In this document: positions 1-12,003 of the stretch, piece by piece
Position numbering within the stretch: position 1 is the stretch's first letter
Layout of the letters: each line of letters starts with the position of its first letter
NCBI GenBank assembly: GCA_936440205.1
Contig: OW387147.1
Span: 22,345,629-22,409,628 of the forward strand
DNA from: Lepidonotus clava
Taxonomy: Eukaryota; Annelida; Polychaeta; Phyllodocida; Polynoidae
Direction of reading: 5' to 3'
DNA length: 64,000 nucleotides
Program-made: the position numbers and the translations under genes
The notes under the pieces: generated by a model
What the model was told of the DNA's origin: nothing
The model's database searches: none
What the model saw: only the letters and a program-made list of their open reading frames with translations

Positions 1-226
1 AATATATATCACATACTGTTGGTTTGTTTCTGATTTTAACTTACTTGTTCGTTCTTACTTCTTTTATTTGAGACAATTACTTTATTTTCATTGAACTTCT
101 GTATATTTCTTTATTATGACCCTAAATCAAGTCTATCACAAAAATTGTATTTACCTTTTTACATAATGTTACTACACTGACATCGCATCTTTATTTTTTT
201 TTACCAGGTTTTAAAGTAACAACACA

Positions 227-450
227 GTAAAGCCCCATTCGCCGTGGCCAATTTTTCGCTGCGTTCTTAAAATCGCAAGCATAAAGGGTTAGCCTTTTGA
301 CTAAATAATCACATAACCTTATATGCTGATGGCTCATGACATTAGTAAACCACGAACAGATTACCCAAAAATAATTATTCTAGATACGAGTAGATTGCAA
401 CTATATCTAAGATCGCAATGAGAAAGTGCCCAGGGCGAATGGGGCTTTAC
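227..450. mobile_element. MITE-like element with 17-bp perfect terminal inverted repeats
   Basis: The ends are GTAAAGCCCCATTCGCC and its exact reverse complement; with two mismatches the match extends inward to about 25 bp. The element is 224 bp with no coding capacity, so it is a non-autonomous DNA transposon. The left end can be read as CAGTAAAG, hAT-like, but I see no clean 8-bp target duplication, so the superfamily is open. It lies downstream of the second exon of the left-edge gene and is probably intronic. No second copy was noticed in the window. Confidence 0.8.
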
Positions 451-530
451 AGCAATAATACCAACACTTTCTACCATTGGAATATATGAAAACAATATTT
501 CCATTAATTAATCTGCACAGGGACACCTAC

Positions 531-2448
531 CTTAGCGGTTTCTCTGGAGGTAGTGTGCCATCGCCATTTGCAGGTAAACCAGGCAAGTCTTAACCGCTGA
601 ATCACATAATACTGGGAAAGCAGTGATACCACACTATGGCTGTCTGCAGGCCTGAGGTGCAGCATATCTAGTGCCACGATGGAAAGTGCCAGAGGCAGGA
701 TTCCTGCAAGAACTGGTGAATGGAAGGAAATATTTTATATAGCTGAAAGTCTAAAACATTGGTCTTTGAACACAAACTTACCTAAAAGTATGATTTATAA
801 AAAGTCATCATTCGAAGGGAGCCGAGGGGGGGGGGGGGGAGGGGGGGTGCCCAGGGGAGGAGGGGGGGGGGGGTTGTATATCGAGTCAGGGGCAGATCAA
901 GAGCCACACAGATTTACACAGATCTTCCAATTCTAAGATGTCTAAATTCTAAGATGTCTAATTAGACATCAGTTCTAAGATGTCTAATTATGTCCCCTGG
1001 GTGTAGGGGGGGGGGGGGCAGATTCCACATTTGCCCCCCCCCCCCGCCCACATGGTCATGCCCCGGTGCCGATTCTGGCAACAGATTGTCAATGTGCCTT
1101 CACGGTGCCTGTTTAGGTTGTCGGTTGTCAACGGTTTTGAGTGATCAACAGCCCACAACCTGGGGGCTGATCAACCTCCCTCCCCACCCTTCTCGGCCCC
1201 AACTCAAGCATTATCAGACTATCCTCCACCAACACGTTGACCATCAAGGTGATCCCCTAATATTTGATAAATTTGCTTAATGTTACCGTTTCCTTATCAA
1301 ATATCCCATATCACCCTAGAAATGTATCAGTACAGTATCAAAGTAAGATGGGATGCCTTAATTTCGTATGATTTTTTAACATGATACATGGGATTAAAGT
1401 GTCTATTTGTTAAAATAAAAGAAACGGGGATCAAGAAATGGCATTCAGCATGTACGGAATGCATCAATGAGAACTGTAGGTAACCGCACATTTAGGCTTG
1501 CTTTACATGAATATGGTGTTAGTATTTTCTTTATCATTCGTTTATCTGATTCTTGCGGATACATGTTCTTCAATCATAGATGTATTAAATACTATAAATG
1601 CAAATTCATTCATAGACCTTATCTATTATATAATATAACTATGACAGCAAGACCTTCTATGACAGCAGCTACTGTAAACATCTACTTGACATTTTGTTGT
1701 TAGCAGAAGTCTTTACAAGAAATGCAAGTATGCTCACAAGGAATACTTTCAATATGATCCTTATGATTTTGATTTGCATTTAAATTTGGTATTCAGGACC
1801 TTAATGAATTTGTCCATTTTACCATATCTGACCTCGTGTCTTCAAATTTACATACTTTTTTCTAATTAGAATATTTACATAATTCTTTCAGTATTGGCAT
1901 CCCTAATACATCTTCCTCATTCAGTATTCCAGGCCATAAGACTGCATGCTTTTTGCAGAGGATGTCAATTATGTTTGATAATATTTGATTGAGGAAAACA
2001 AAATACAATTGTCACCCTATAAACGCATCCAACTGCATGGAACTTTCATATTTTTAGTTTGGTTAGGTTGGTGTTCTTAAAGGACGTTATCAGTACCAAG
2101 ATAAAGGGCATCATTCAATTGATAATCTATAATGTTAACCGCATGCTTCATCGATGAATAGGTCTTTATTGAATATAATTCAGCATACCTTGCTTGATGT
2201 CATTCCTTTTTACAAATATGATTTTTGTATCATATCATACTTCACATGTCATTGCGGTCAATAACGCTATTTGCTGACACTGTTATTAATATAGATGAAA
2301 ATACATATTTAACTAATTGAAAATGAATGGTTAACTCACCTAAGTATGTTTGTCCTGGAGCTAGGATCCATTGGTACAAGTAGTACCCAGCACAACATAA
2401 AGATACACACAGAAACGATATTAACTGAGTATCCTTCTGTCTCCCCAT
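531..2448 (-). CDS. N-terminal two exons of an unrecognised signal-anchored membrane protein (partial, runs off the left edge)
   Basis: Exon 1 coding part is 2448-2340. It starts at an ATG with A at -3 and G at +4, encodes 36 codons plus one base, and ends at a consensus donor (TTAG|GTGAGT). Exon 2 is 643-531: acceptor CTGCAG, 113 nt, donor CTAAG|GTAGGT. The phases match (1 into 1; the junction codon is GAC, Asp) and no stop interrupts the join. The protein begins MGRQKDTQ, then a hydrophobic stretch LISFLCVSLCCAGYYLY (about residues 9-25) that should act as an uncleaved signal anchor, then a Trp/Arg-rich segment with LAWFTCKWRWH in exon 2. Exon 2 ends in phase 0; the next exon must lie left of position 531 and was not found, so it is probably outside the window. 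Family unknown; it could be an ER or Golgi enzyme. Exon 1 is strong. Exon 2 rests on splice signals and phase, and its polypyrimidine tract is only moderate. Confidence 0.6.
820..1046. repeat. G-tract cluster, short ATGTCTA repeats and a G/C-tract hairpin
   Basis: Within the intron of the left-edge gene. Runs of G lie at about 827-875. Three copies of TTCTAAGATGTCTA lie at about 930-990, with an internal inverted copy (TAGACATC). A G13 run (1006-1018) is followed 15 bases later by a C12 run (1034-1045), so the strand can fold into a perfect G/C hairpin or form a quadruplex. The reading frames crossing it give Gly-rich peptides that are composition artefacts. Confidence 0.75.
1047..2339. other. 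Rest of intron 1 of the left-edge gene
   Basis: AT-rich unique sequence between the two exons of the minus-strand gene. No further exon, repeat or RNA gene seen. Confidence 0.5.
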
Positions 2449-2830
2449 TGTAGTGAGTTGTTACAGTGAGCCTTTTTCTGTTTTGCAAGGTCTAAAATCA
2501 TAAACATATCCGGTACATATGGCCCAATGCAGAACTCTATAGGTTGATGTACACTACTAGAGATAAGTTTATGTGTAAAGTACGAGGTATCAGCTTATCA
2601 ATACCCTGATAGGTGACTTCTCAGTTTGGTGTTTCACTCCTGTTATCAATTATTGTAGGCCTATTCACCATTTCAAGGCCCATAGGGCCTATAGGCCTAG
2701 ACCTAAATTCCTCTATGGGGAAGGTCATGTTAGGTTCTAAATGCTTTTTTATGATAAGTAAAATGGTGCTAAAGAGATCGTCGCTCTTACCGGAAGTGTT
2801 TACTCTATGAATAACATAACAGGCCTGTAG
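2449..2830 (-). promoter_or_regulatory. 5' UTR and probable promoter of the left-edge gene
   Basis: Lies directly upstream of the minus-strand ATG at 2448. An ETS-type site CCGGAAGTG is at 2790-2798. No TATA box in a clear position. A TAGGCCTA-rich stretch lies at 2655-2705. Start site not determinable from sequence. Confidence 0.35.
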
Positions 2831-5085
2831 ATGGTACGGGATTTGTGAAATAATTTCGAAATGCTCCGGTTCTATGGTTGGACCTTCGAACCATAGGCGT
2901 TTTAGATAATTCAGACTATGAGTGGGGATGGAGTAATGTATTTTTTTGTATTTATCCGGTTTTATAGTAATATAATTAGGAATTATAGATATAACTAGTT
3001 ATAACAATTTATTAGTAATTAAAGACGGAAAGTGTAGTATTATCACATATACCATAGACATACAATAACATTGTGTATGTATATGCATATATATACGAAT
3101 GTGATAGCCTTTGTATAATGGTAATTCATTGTCTGGTTGCTTAAAACATTGATGATTATCATGTACTATAAGAAAAAGAAAATGATATTCTTATGCTCAA
3201 CAGATTTTTGATAGGTCAACTGAATATTGTCCATTGGGTGTTGTTGTATTGCTCGTACCGTTATTGTACCGTGTATCAAGTAAGACTATATACAAGCATT
3301 ATTAAGAAACAAAATAGAACTAATGTGATATGCGATGCTTGATAGAATTAGGAGACAAGGAGCGCATAATTCTATTATCAATTTAGTCCTGATCATAAGT
3401 ATCATCATTTACCCTCTATCATATGAAATTGCAATAATTCTTCCAATTAAACAGAACAGAAAGACGCAATTCTAATTGAAAATAACATTTTCTCACGCAT
3501 GTTCTTTACAGAATTTATCAAAATTGCCATTTATTCTATAATTTCGTCTATTCCTAATTGTCAGAACAAAACTTTGATTTCAATTATCAACAGCTATAAT
3601 TTACACTACTGGAAAATACTTCAAAATGTCAAATTGTTTGCGTATGTTCCACTAGTGGGAGCAGGCGAGATCATTACCTATGGCCTGTCTACTACCACTC
3701 CCCCTATTATCAAATTACCAACCAACACCCACAATCCCTTTCACTCAACCTACTTCTTCCTTCTTCTCCAATTCCACCACCATTACAAATCAACTAGATA
3801 TTTCTCCCACCCACCCACTCCTTATCAACCATTTCATAATTTCATTCATTTATAATTTCATCCCACATTCGTATCTTTTAAATTATTAAACAGTTTATAT
3901 AATATATATTCTTAATTCACTTACTATATATCAACTCTTAAAATTCTTACAACTATTAAAAAAAAATTGATTTATAAAAATTTAAGTCAAATCAAAACTA
4001 CTTATCATTTGGACATTAATATAATCATAAATGTGAAATATTGTCATGGGTATGTATTCAGCATGGCGCTGCATATTATACCGATATTTGTTAGTTTTTA
4101 TTAAATCATCTCACGTGTTTTACAGGCTTTTATATACAGGAGCGCGACACAATACACATGCGCTTTACAAGGCACATTCCCCCACCACTAAATGAGAGAC
4201 ATAGGTGACTCTGTATAGTTCACAGAAAATGACATAATAATAGGAAACAGTAAGAAAAGTAAAGAAAAGTGTTTTCTGCAGAAATCATATGATAAGCACC
4301 TCAACAATACAATTAAACAAGAAATTTATATAGGAATGATTCATCGTAACTGCATGCATTACGTAGGCTTTTCTGGATTGTCATAACTATTATGGTCTGT
4401 AGATATTTGCATTACTGTATTGAGAAGTCCAATCTTTAAGGCCCTTTAATGCCAATTTTTTCTCTGACTAGCCTTATCTTATTCATGATACTTCAAACAT
4501 TTATAACATGAATTGTAATACCCGGTAATGAAAGAAACACAATTTTCTCTCTATTGTAAAGATTATCTCACCTTCTCCCAGTATCTGTCAAAGGTTAAAA
4601 ATTCATCTCTGTAACTTCTACGTAGTGGTGGTGGTGGTGGGGGGGGGGGGGGGGGGGGCTCCATGTAGGTGAAGGATATATAGCTGAAGTAATACAATCA
4701 TATCCGACTAAAATGATGACCAAGTGTCCCTCCGTTTGTCCTATGGCAAGATTCCTTAAATGTTTTTTCATTGGTTTACGTTTGACAATTGTAATATCTG
4801 AATAGGCAGGTGTTTAGGCCTACATACAACTTATCCTAGTCATACATAGGCCTAGACTTCAAATATTGTATAGGCCCAAAATCATACTGAGCATCCCTGT
4901 TTTTACCAATTGCAATTTTCCTGTAATAGTTTTTCTGCATTGATTTAATCCTCCCAGATATAATAGACTTCAAAATAAATGTAGATTCACCTTTTCCAAC
5001 AGGTGTTTTTCTCTGTTTGTCCAGCAGGGTTTGTAATGTTTACATGTTGTAATAATTAGCACCAATTATTCATAAGGTCTGTCTA
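2831..5085. other. Intergenic, AT-rich, with a G-poor block and a long G tract
   Basis: No gene seen. About 3660-3870 is nearly free of G on the + strand (C/A/T-rich), which is why open frames of 69 and 118 codons overlap there; I treat them as composition artefacts. A GTGGTGGTGG run leading into more than 18 G lies at about 4626-4659. Confidence 0.5.
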
Positions 5086-5089
5086 TTCT

Positions 5090-5300
5090 GTTGAAGGTCA
5101 AATGACTTCCAAAGGGCAGAGGCCAAAAGGGATCCCAGCCAAACGCCCTGGGCGATATTAGAGGATACCTTTAGGCAGAAGCCAATTTGTGTCCCCGGGC
5201 CTCATTGGTCAGTATGAGACACACGTCATGATTGGCCGACGTCGGTGCAGTGCCCCCTGGCGTGTGGCGAGGACAAAGAGGTGGTTAGAGCTCACACAAT
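5090..5300. promoter_or_regulatory. Candidate regulatory block with two CCAAT boxes and a CTCF-like word
   Basis: Higher GC than its surroundings. Reverse CCAAT boxes (ATTGG) lie at about 5204 and 5231. They are followed by GCAGTGCCCCCTGGCGTG (about 5238-5257), which resembles the reverse-strand CTCF core GCCMYCTRSTGG with one mismatch. CCCTGGGCGATATTAG at about 5148 closely resembles CCCTGGGCGATATAAG at about 24,880. It is about 1.1 kb upstream of the secreted-protein gene and could serve it. Confidence 0.35.
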
Positions 5301-6239
5301 CCATGATGTATGTAGACTAAGATAGATAGAGTCGTGATCAATTTATTAAATATCCGGCAGTCGCTGGAGATGTTAACACTGTTTGTTGCAGTTCAAGAAT
5401 CCACAGTGAATATCTTTTTGTTAGAATTCGTTTTGTAGTTCATTAATAAAATGTCTTGAATGAAATGAAATGTAGATTATGAACATGGTTTATTCTAAAG
5501 GCCTAGAGTAGTACTATAAACGTAAGCCCTGTTTCAATATGATCCAGTGGTCATAATGCTTTGTTGTTTAATGATAAGCTGGTATAGATACCGGAATACA
5601 GTTGCAACCCCCAGTGATAGGGAAGCTGGTGGATTAGTTGGAGAAAACCTTATCTGCTTATAGGCTCTTTTCATTTTTTCCATCTCTGCTTTGTGACATT
5701 CCGCTTAAAGGATGCGGATGGAGTATTAAGAAGTGTTAAGGTCCTTATTGGTTCCTCATTAGTGAGATAGATTTTTCTCAAGATGGTTTCGTTGCTGCTC
5801 TACCTTTCCTAGTACATGTACGTAGACTACTTGGATTGATTCCAGGTAAAATGAGGGAGATTCGGCCTAAGTTTTTAATTAATTTGTTGTAGGTAAAATC
5901 TAGAGGAGTTGCCAGTTGTTTAAATGTATAGGGCCTATATAGTAATCTGGCCATACCATGGTTTAAAACAAGTGGTTGATATCCTCTCATCTTATTTATT
6001 TCCTACAAAGATGAACCTTTCTTTAATACCTTTCAGGTTATCCTTTAGAGATTTGTTTTAACGATGTTTTTGATAACATTTGCAATGAGCCAGCAATTAC
6101 ACAGATTATGATAACCTTTACCAGATGCCTCTATATAAAAAATGTGAACAGCGAATTAATCCATTTGAAACTTAAAAAAACAAGAAACAAAAATTAATAT
6201 TTTGTGGTCTCAAACCTTGTAGTGAGAGTCACTGCCAAA

Positions 6240-6401
6240 AAAGACATCACGCCCCTAGTGACCTGATTGGGGCATGCCCGGAGGCCACGTCACCTGGAGG
6301 CTCGGACCCTGGAGGGGGTAGGAGGGGGCATGCTGGGGGGAGATGGGTGTGAACACACCTACCTGAGGCTAGGGCTCTTCGCTACCACTCATCTGGTCAC
6401 C
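6240..6401 (+). promoter_or_regulatory. Proximal promoter/5' UTR of the secreted eight-Cys protein gene
   Basis: GC-rich stretch ending at the gene's ATG. A reverse CCAAT (ATTGG) lies at about 6265, a CTCF-like GCCCCTAGTGAC at about 6250, and an inverted pair of T-box-like half sites GGTGTG-AA-CACACC at 6346-6359. Whether the last lies in the promoter or the 5' UTR depends on the unknown start site. Confidence 0.45.
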
Positions 6402-9400
6402 ATGGACACGTCTTGGCTTACGTTTGCCGTAGGGGTACTTTTACTGCTCTTAAAAAGTGGTAAGTTAACTTTTTGTATTGTTTTCCGTGTATGTTGATGT
6501 TCATTGTGGCATTGTTTAAGTTTAATTCATGTTAGACGCGCTTTAAAGGTTGCGATGAGAATGAGCTAAAATAGAAAAGGAAGGTTAGAGTAGGCCTAGG
6601 ACTTACAAGCGCAACTTTTTGTTTGTCCCATCTACGTAACAAAAGATAGCCACTTTCACTGTTGATATAATTATTTTTGAAACTAAAAAAAAAGAAAAAG
6701 ATTTAGGCGTAGGCCCATTACACTTTCCTGTGGAGCCATGTTAAAGATCTATGCCCTGAATAAACTGCTTTATCTTTGACGTTCGCATGTTATTCATTGA
6801 AGTACATTTTCTTTTAATTTGTTTTATCAGCGGCTCACCCCACCAACGAACGCCAACTTGAAAAGGAACAAGTCCTTGATGATAGCCCTTTATTTCAAAG
6901 GACCTTTTACTACAACGAACGTGACGTCCCCAACCAACTTGAGAACGACCAACGCGTTCCCAACCCCGTTTATTACGGGTACATGCTCCGCCATCACAAC
7001 TACTTCGATCCCTATTACCAGAGACCCAGCCATCCCAACAACTTCCGTGGAAATCCACCAGGTGGAGCTTCGGACCATTACCATGGTTACCACGGACATA
7101 GACATCCGGGTAATGCCGGTTACCATGGCGACCACGAAGGCGAGGCTGGGGTTAATGGCGACGGGGGTGTCATTGACGTAGTGCATGGATTGGGTGGGGA
7201 TGAGGACAGGGCAGACAACCTGGAGGAAGATGGGACCGAAGACACTGATATCTTGTGGAGAAGGCACTATGGGATAGACGGAGACGATAACACACCTGGG
7301 GATTCAATAACCGAGGAAAAGGATGACCTGGACGTAAATAGAGTACATGAAGTAGTGGACCAACAAGAAAAGAGTCCAAGTGAGGGTCTATATGTCCCAC
7401 AAAGTAAGTTTGCCTTATTCCAATGCAATAAGAAATATATTGCCCATAGTTAATCAGTTTCACTATGTCTAGTTTCCTCTTAGATAAGGGAAGTGTTTGA
7501 CCGGAAAAGGACAGGCCTATAGGCCTAAGTTAAAGGTATAGAAACGAAGAATAGAGGGAAGGCATTTGTCTCTTTGGGTAATGAAATAATTTCTATGATT
7601 TTTCAACATTTATTTCTCACTTGGAATGTATGGAATGGTTATAGGCACCTTGAGCCACTTTTCAGATTTGCGCATTGGTTTTTTTTGTAGTTAGGCCTAC
7701 TTCCATAAACCTAAAGCTACAAGAGTTGCCCCATGTATGGGTAAAGTTATCCCATGAGGTATATTGGACTTTCCCAGCATAAGAATTGCTTATATATGTA
7801 ATTGATATTTTACTTTGGTTCTTTGGTCACAGACATTGCTAGAAATGGCATTTCTAGGAAGCTGTGATATCTGATCCGAAGGATGCATATTCCATACCAT
7901 TCCAGAATTCGCATCTATTTTAGCAGCTGATCAGGAAAGGATTATAAAAATCGATTCATCTTAAAAGTGTTATCTGGCCTAATGTGCCTCATGCAAATAA
8001 CTTTTATTTTGGTTTAAAAAATAAACATACAAACCAAATAATCCAACGGAAGTGAGACCTATTGCAACAGAGTGTCCATTATGGCTGTTTTAACTATCAC
8101 CAGTTAATGAGTTAAAGTCCTTAAAATATCCAATACAACAATCCTGCTATATACCCCTTCAGTCTTGTGGTCACAAATCCCACTGTCCTAGGCCTGCAAA
8201 GTCCAATCGGGGCTTTTTCATTGTGGCTTTTTAGTTATGATTTCTCTCCATTACCAAGCAAGTCATTATTCATGATATATTTCAATGGTACATAGCAATT
8301 AGCGTATATAGCATATGCAAAAGGAACGGTTCGTACTCTCAAAGTTCACAATAATCTAACAATAATATCATAATATATAATGTATCTACTAAAACTTAGT
8401 ATAGGAAACCTAGGTGTGTACACTAATTTTCTTTGTTATGCCCACGCCCTCAGCAGCTAATACTTTGGCCATAAAGGCCCGGTTATTAATGTCATTGCAA
8501 ACTCGCATATTGTATCAGGAAGTTAAAACGGAATCGAATTTTCACAAAATTGAAACAAAAATAAGCAAACCATGCTTCACCTGCACTTCATTTAACCCAA
8601 TTAAAACTAGTGAAATAGCCAAAGTAGTCAACAAGATAAACGTCATCTACCAATTAATTGTTCATCAGCACATTACAGATACATGTAATTGAATATGAAC
8701 ATCAATGTAACATTTATTATCTTTATTGCTCAATATGTAACAGGTGCGTACTGTCAAAGTTCTCAATAATCTAACAATAGTACCATATAATGTATATCCT
8801 AGGTGTGTACACTAATTTCCTTTGTTATGCTCACGCCCGCAGCAGCTACCACTTTGGTCATAAAGGCCCGGTTTTTAACGTCATTGCAGGCTCACATTAT
8901 TGTATCAGGAAGTTAAAAAGGAATCGAAATTTCCACGAAATTGAAACAAAATATGCCAACCATGGTCCATGCCTCACCTGCACTTAATTTAACCCAATTA
9001 AAACTAGTGAAATGGTAAAAGTAGTCAAAAAGATAAACGTCATCTACCAATAAGCCCATCCCACATTGGGTTTATCCCAGGGTTGGACACGTGTTGGACA
9101 GAATTACATTATAAGCAATCCTTGTCTCCTAGAGCTGGGATTGCTGGAATGACTATAAATTATGTTTTTCTATTCCACCAAGTAGGCCCTACTGATTAAA
9201 CATTATGATTTCTTAAATTACACCAATTGACAGATTTGTAGGTTTGCCAGCCAATTAAAATACTGCATTTTAGGGAAAATAGGGTTGGACATTATAGGTT
9301 GGGCTGACATGCTTTAACATGGGTTCCTATGGGGAAAAAGCCAATATTCAAAGCTGCATTTTACAAATTTTGGGAGCAATTTATCAACCAGACCACCTTG

Positions 9401-11660
9401 GTCCATTTTGTTTCACACATCTATCTTTGGTGATTAAATTAGAAAGAAATTGCTATTGTAATTTCATGGTTTGATGTTTGATGTTCATGTATACTGGGAT
9501 GGGCTTATTAATTGTTCATCAGCATATTACAGATAATTGAATATGAACAACAATGTAACATTTATTATCTTTAATACTACAGATTGCAGCTATGTGGGAC
9601 AGAAGGTGTGCCATCCTTCTACCCCCTGTTTCTACTGGGAGTGTGCTCCTGGCCTGAAGCTTGTGAAGATGTTTTGTCCAAAAGGAACGGCCACCGGAAG
9701 TGCATGCCTGAATGAATCTGTCGGCGGTAATGGGAATGCACCGAGGTATATCGTGCCTTGTACGCGTTTTACTGATGAGTGTAAGTATTAATTCAGATGT
9801 TGCATTTTTAGAAGCTTCTGGAGGTAGATGCATTGAACGGAATGTAGGCACTTGAAGTTCAATAGCTTTGAGTTGTTTGAACATTCATTTATTCCTTGGG
9901 CTCAGCCTCGAAATAGAATTACTCTATGTCCTTAATCACATAAGAGATTTGGCTTCAGCTTTGTCGTTTATATAGACCAGGTGCTAATATGGTCACGTGA
10001 CCACTTACGATGATTACCACGAGAACATCATAACCATGTGCTTTTAACAAAATTACTTTTTATTGCAAATTTATAGCTTTTTGATAGTGATAACTGTTGA
10101 TAATAATCCATGAGTTTGTTGTAAAGACTTTCTATATAGACATGTGTTCTAAATTGAATATACAATTTTGTGGATAATAATGATTCTACATTGATGAACA
10201 ATATGGCGGCCAGCCAGTATGGACGGATGTGACGCCATTTGCACAACGCCTTTCATAAATGCACGACGCTAAGTACTGAATAATAGGAATTATTTGAAAG
10301 GAAAGATGGTATGCGATAGGACATTATTGCCCATACAGAAACATTCTTAAAGGATAGGATTGAAACAATTGGGGTTTAAGTGATTGAACCATTGTTTTGC
10401 CCTTAAAGTGGGTTTTCGCATATCATATTACATTTCTCCTGGTAATTTATTATCAATTCAACCTCTTTGGGATATAATGAGGAAATGACGGCAATATCTT
10501 AACAATTTGTTCTAGTTCAAATATAATTCTTCTGTACCGTAAAGATCATCAGATATAGAGTTAAAATTTGATTTTATATGATTTTACTAAACTGTATTCG
10601 TTGTCTCCTTATCTGTATCTGCTGAAATAACTTTCATGTGTGAAACATAATTTTCATGTGTGTAACTGTTGATTGAAAATAAAGAATAGAAATGGGCGGA
10701 AACAACCTTTCTCATGAAACACTGATCAATGCACTAAAAAAGTGCATTAATATTCATTATCACTTGATTGGAATGTGTCTATATCACACCCATAGATATA
10801 GTAAACATAAGTAAAAGTAACATTATATAATTTCATACCGATCAGCCATTTAATCACCAATTACAGGTCCTTCCAGAGCAGCTGAAATGGGTCCCACGCA
10901 GGCTCCAATGGCCACTAGGGGTGTTCCCCTATCTAATATATACAGGCATGAACCATACAGACCCACTGGACCACGTCAGCCCTATTCCACATCACAAGCA
11001 ACTGCCACCACTTCTACGCCCTCAACAAGTACCACTGCAACACCAGACCACCACAACCCTGACACCACCACCCCTTGGTACCTGAAGTACCTTGAGGGAG
11101 TGGACTCACAACAGACAACCACAAGTGCTGCTGATGTCTCCAGGGTATGGGATCAGAATCTGAGATCCACCACTGATACTCCTTGGTGGAAACCAAGGTT
11201 GCCTGCAACCAGTGCCCCCAGTGTGCCATGGTACTATGGTCTTTTCGGTCTTTCTGGACCATTTCCTGAGTCTAACCATGGATTTGCAACCGGAAGTGTG
11301 GGGTATGCATCTACTACCCTGAAGCCCCATGAGAGTGAGAGTGTTGCTGTATTTTCCACTCAAGTTCCACCAGGGAGTACACAGTATGAGCCATTAGGCC
11401 AGGGGTCTTCGGAGTCATCCAATGATCAGGTTTCTTCTTCGGTCACACCTTATGATCCTTTGTCTACCAAGCCAACTCCTGCAGTGCAACCTACTGCTGC
11501 ACCACCTGCTGGCAGTTCTCAACCAAATACTCAAGGATCAACTGAGATTGAGATACCCCAGTCAACAACTGCCACTACAGAGGAACCTTTTGAAATGGCA
11601 AACATTGATGATAATCAGGATTTACACAATTACTTTTACAATTACTTCTATGACTACTGA
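6402..11660 (+). CDS. Secreted mucin-like protein with an eight-Cys, chitin-binding-like module (4 coding exons, 540 aa)
   Basis: Coding exons: 6402-6459, 6831-7403, 9583-9780, 10867-11660. All introns are GT-AG (three donors read GTAAGT), all junctions are phase 1, and the total of 1623 nt is exactly 541 codons including stop. Residues 1-20 form a signal peptide (MDTSWLTF, Leu-rich core, cleavage near KSAA|H). Exon 2 encodes a low-complexity region rich in Tyr, His, Asn, then Gly and acidic residues. Exon 3 plus the first codon of exon 4 hold eight Cys in about 65 residues. The core CFYWEC-x10-CPKGT-x5-C resembles the CxxYxxC...CPxGTxF...C signature of peritrophin-A/ChtBD2 domains, but the spacing is one residue shorter and Phe is missing, so it would be divergent. 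Exon 4 is a Thr/Ser/Pro-rich tail suited to O-glycosylation, ending DLHNYFYNYFYDY. A role in an extracellular matrix, mucus or peritrophic-type layer is inferred. Gene structure is strong; domain identity is moderate. Confidence 0.85.
8332..9582. repeat. Diverged tandem duplication inside intron 2, reaching the exon-3 acceptor
   Basis: A roughly 417-bp unit occurs twice in direct orientation: copy A about 8332-8748, copy B about 8749-9582. Copy B is split by a 457-bp inserted element (9051-9507). Shared blocks include CTAGGTGTGTACACTAATTT (8410 and 8800), AAAGGCCCGG, and TTAATTGTTCATCAGCA (8655 and 9508). Copy B ends in the true acceptor (TACTACAG) of exon 3. Copy A ends in ATGTAACAG|GTGCG, a decayed acceptor-like sequence with no exon behind it. 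Confidence 0.85.
9051..9507. mobile_element. 457-bp MITE-like insertion with 13-bp terminal inverted repeats
   Basis: Ends are TAAGCCCATCCCA and its exact reverse complement. The undisrupted sister copy at about 8655 gives the empty site: CTACCAA|TTAATTGTTC. Comparison shows the insertion joined there with no obvious target duplication beyond a possible TA. No coding capacity. It sits 75 bp upstream of the exon-3 acceptor of the secreted-protein gene, so it lies close to the branch-point region without destroying the acceptor. Confidence 0.85.
9991..10002. promoter_or_regulatory. Perfect GGTCACGTGACC palindrome (E-box/CLEAR-type)
   Basis: A 12-bp perfect palindrome in intron 3 of the secreted-protein gene, matching the MiT/USF-type E-box GTCACGTGAC. 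The same core recurs at 25,046-25,055, and in variant form at about 32,127-32,137. Binding is inferred from motif only. Confidence 0.4.
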
Positions 11661-11852
11661 TAACTTTATTTAGCATCCACATTGTTATTTTGATTTGCGT
11701 GTGTGGAAGGAATAAGGCTTTCATAAGTACTTTACGGCAGCTGCCATTGAAATACAAGCTCCATTTGCTGTTAATTCATATTCTAACATTTTAAATGTAC
11801 TGAACTGACATCTGCTAAACTGTCCTTATGATCAATTGCTATGTACCCTTAA

Positions 11853-11865
11853 AATAAAAAATAAA
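11853..11865 (+). terminator. Tandem poly(A) signals of the secreted-protein gene
   Basis: Two overlapping-spaced AATAAA hexamers (11853-11858 and 11860-11865), about 190 nt after the stop codon at 11660. The 3' UTR is therefore short. Confidence 0.75.
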
Positions 11866-12003
11866 CATTGCCAGAATATTCTCTTTTCATTTATTTGTAT
11901 GATGCAATAGCTTTCCAATATATACCAAGCTTGCTACTAGCTATTTTGCAGACTACACAAATAACAGAGACAAAATATAGGTCACTCTCTTGGCACAACC
12001 TGT

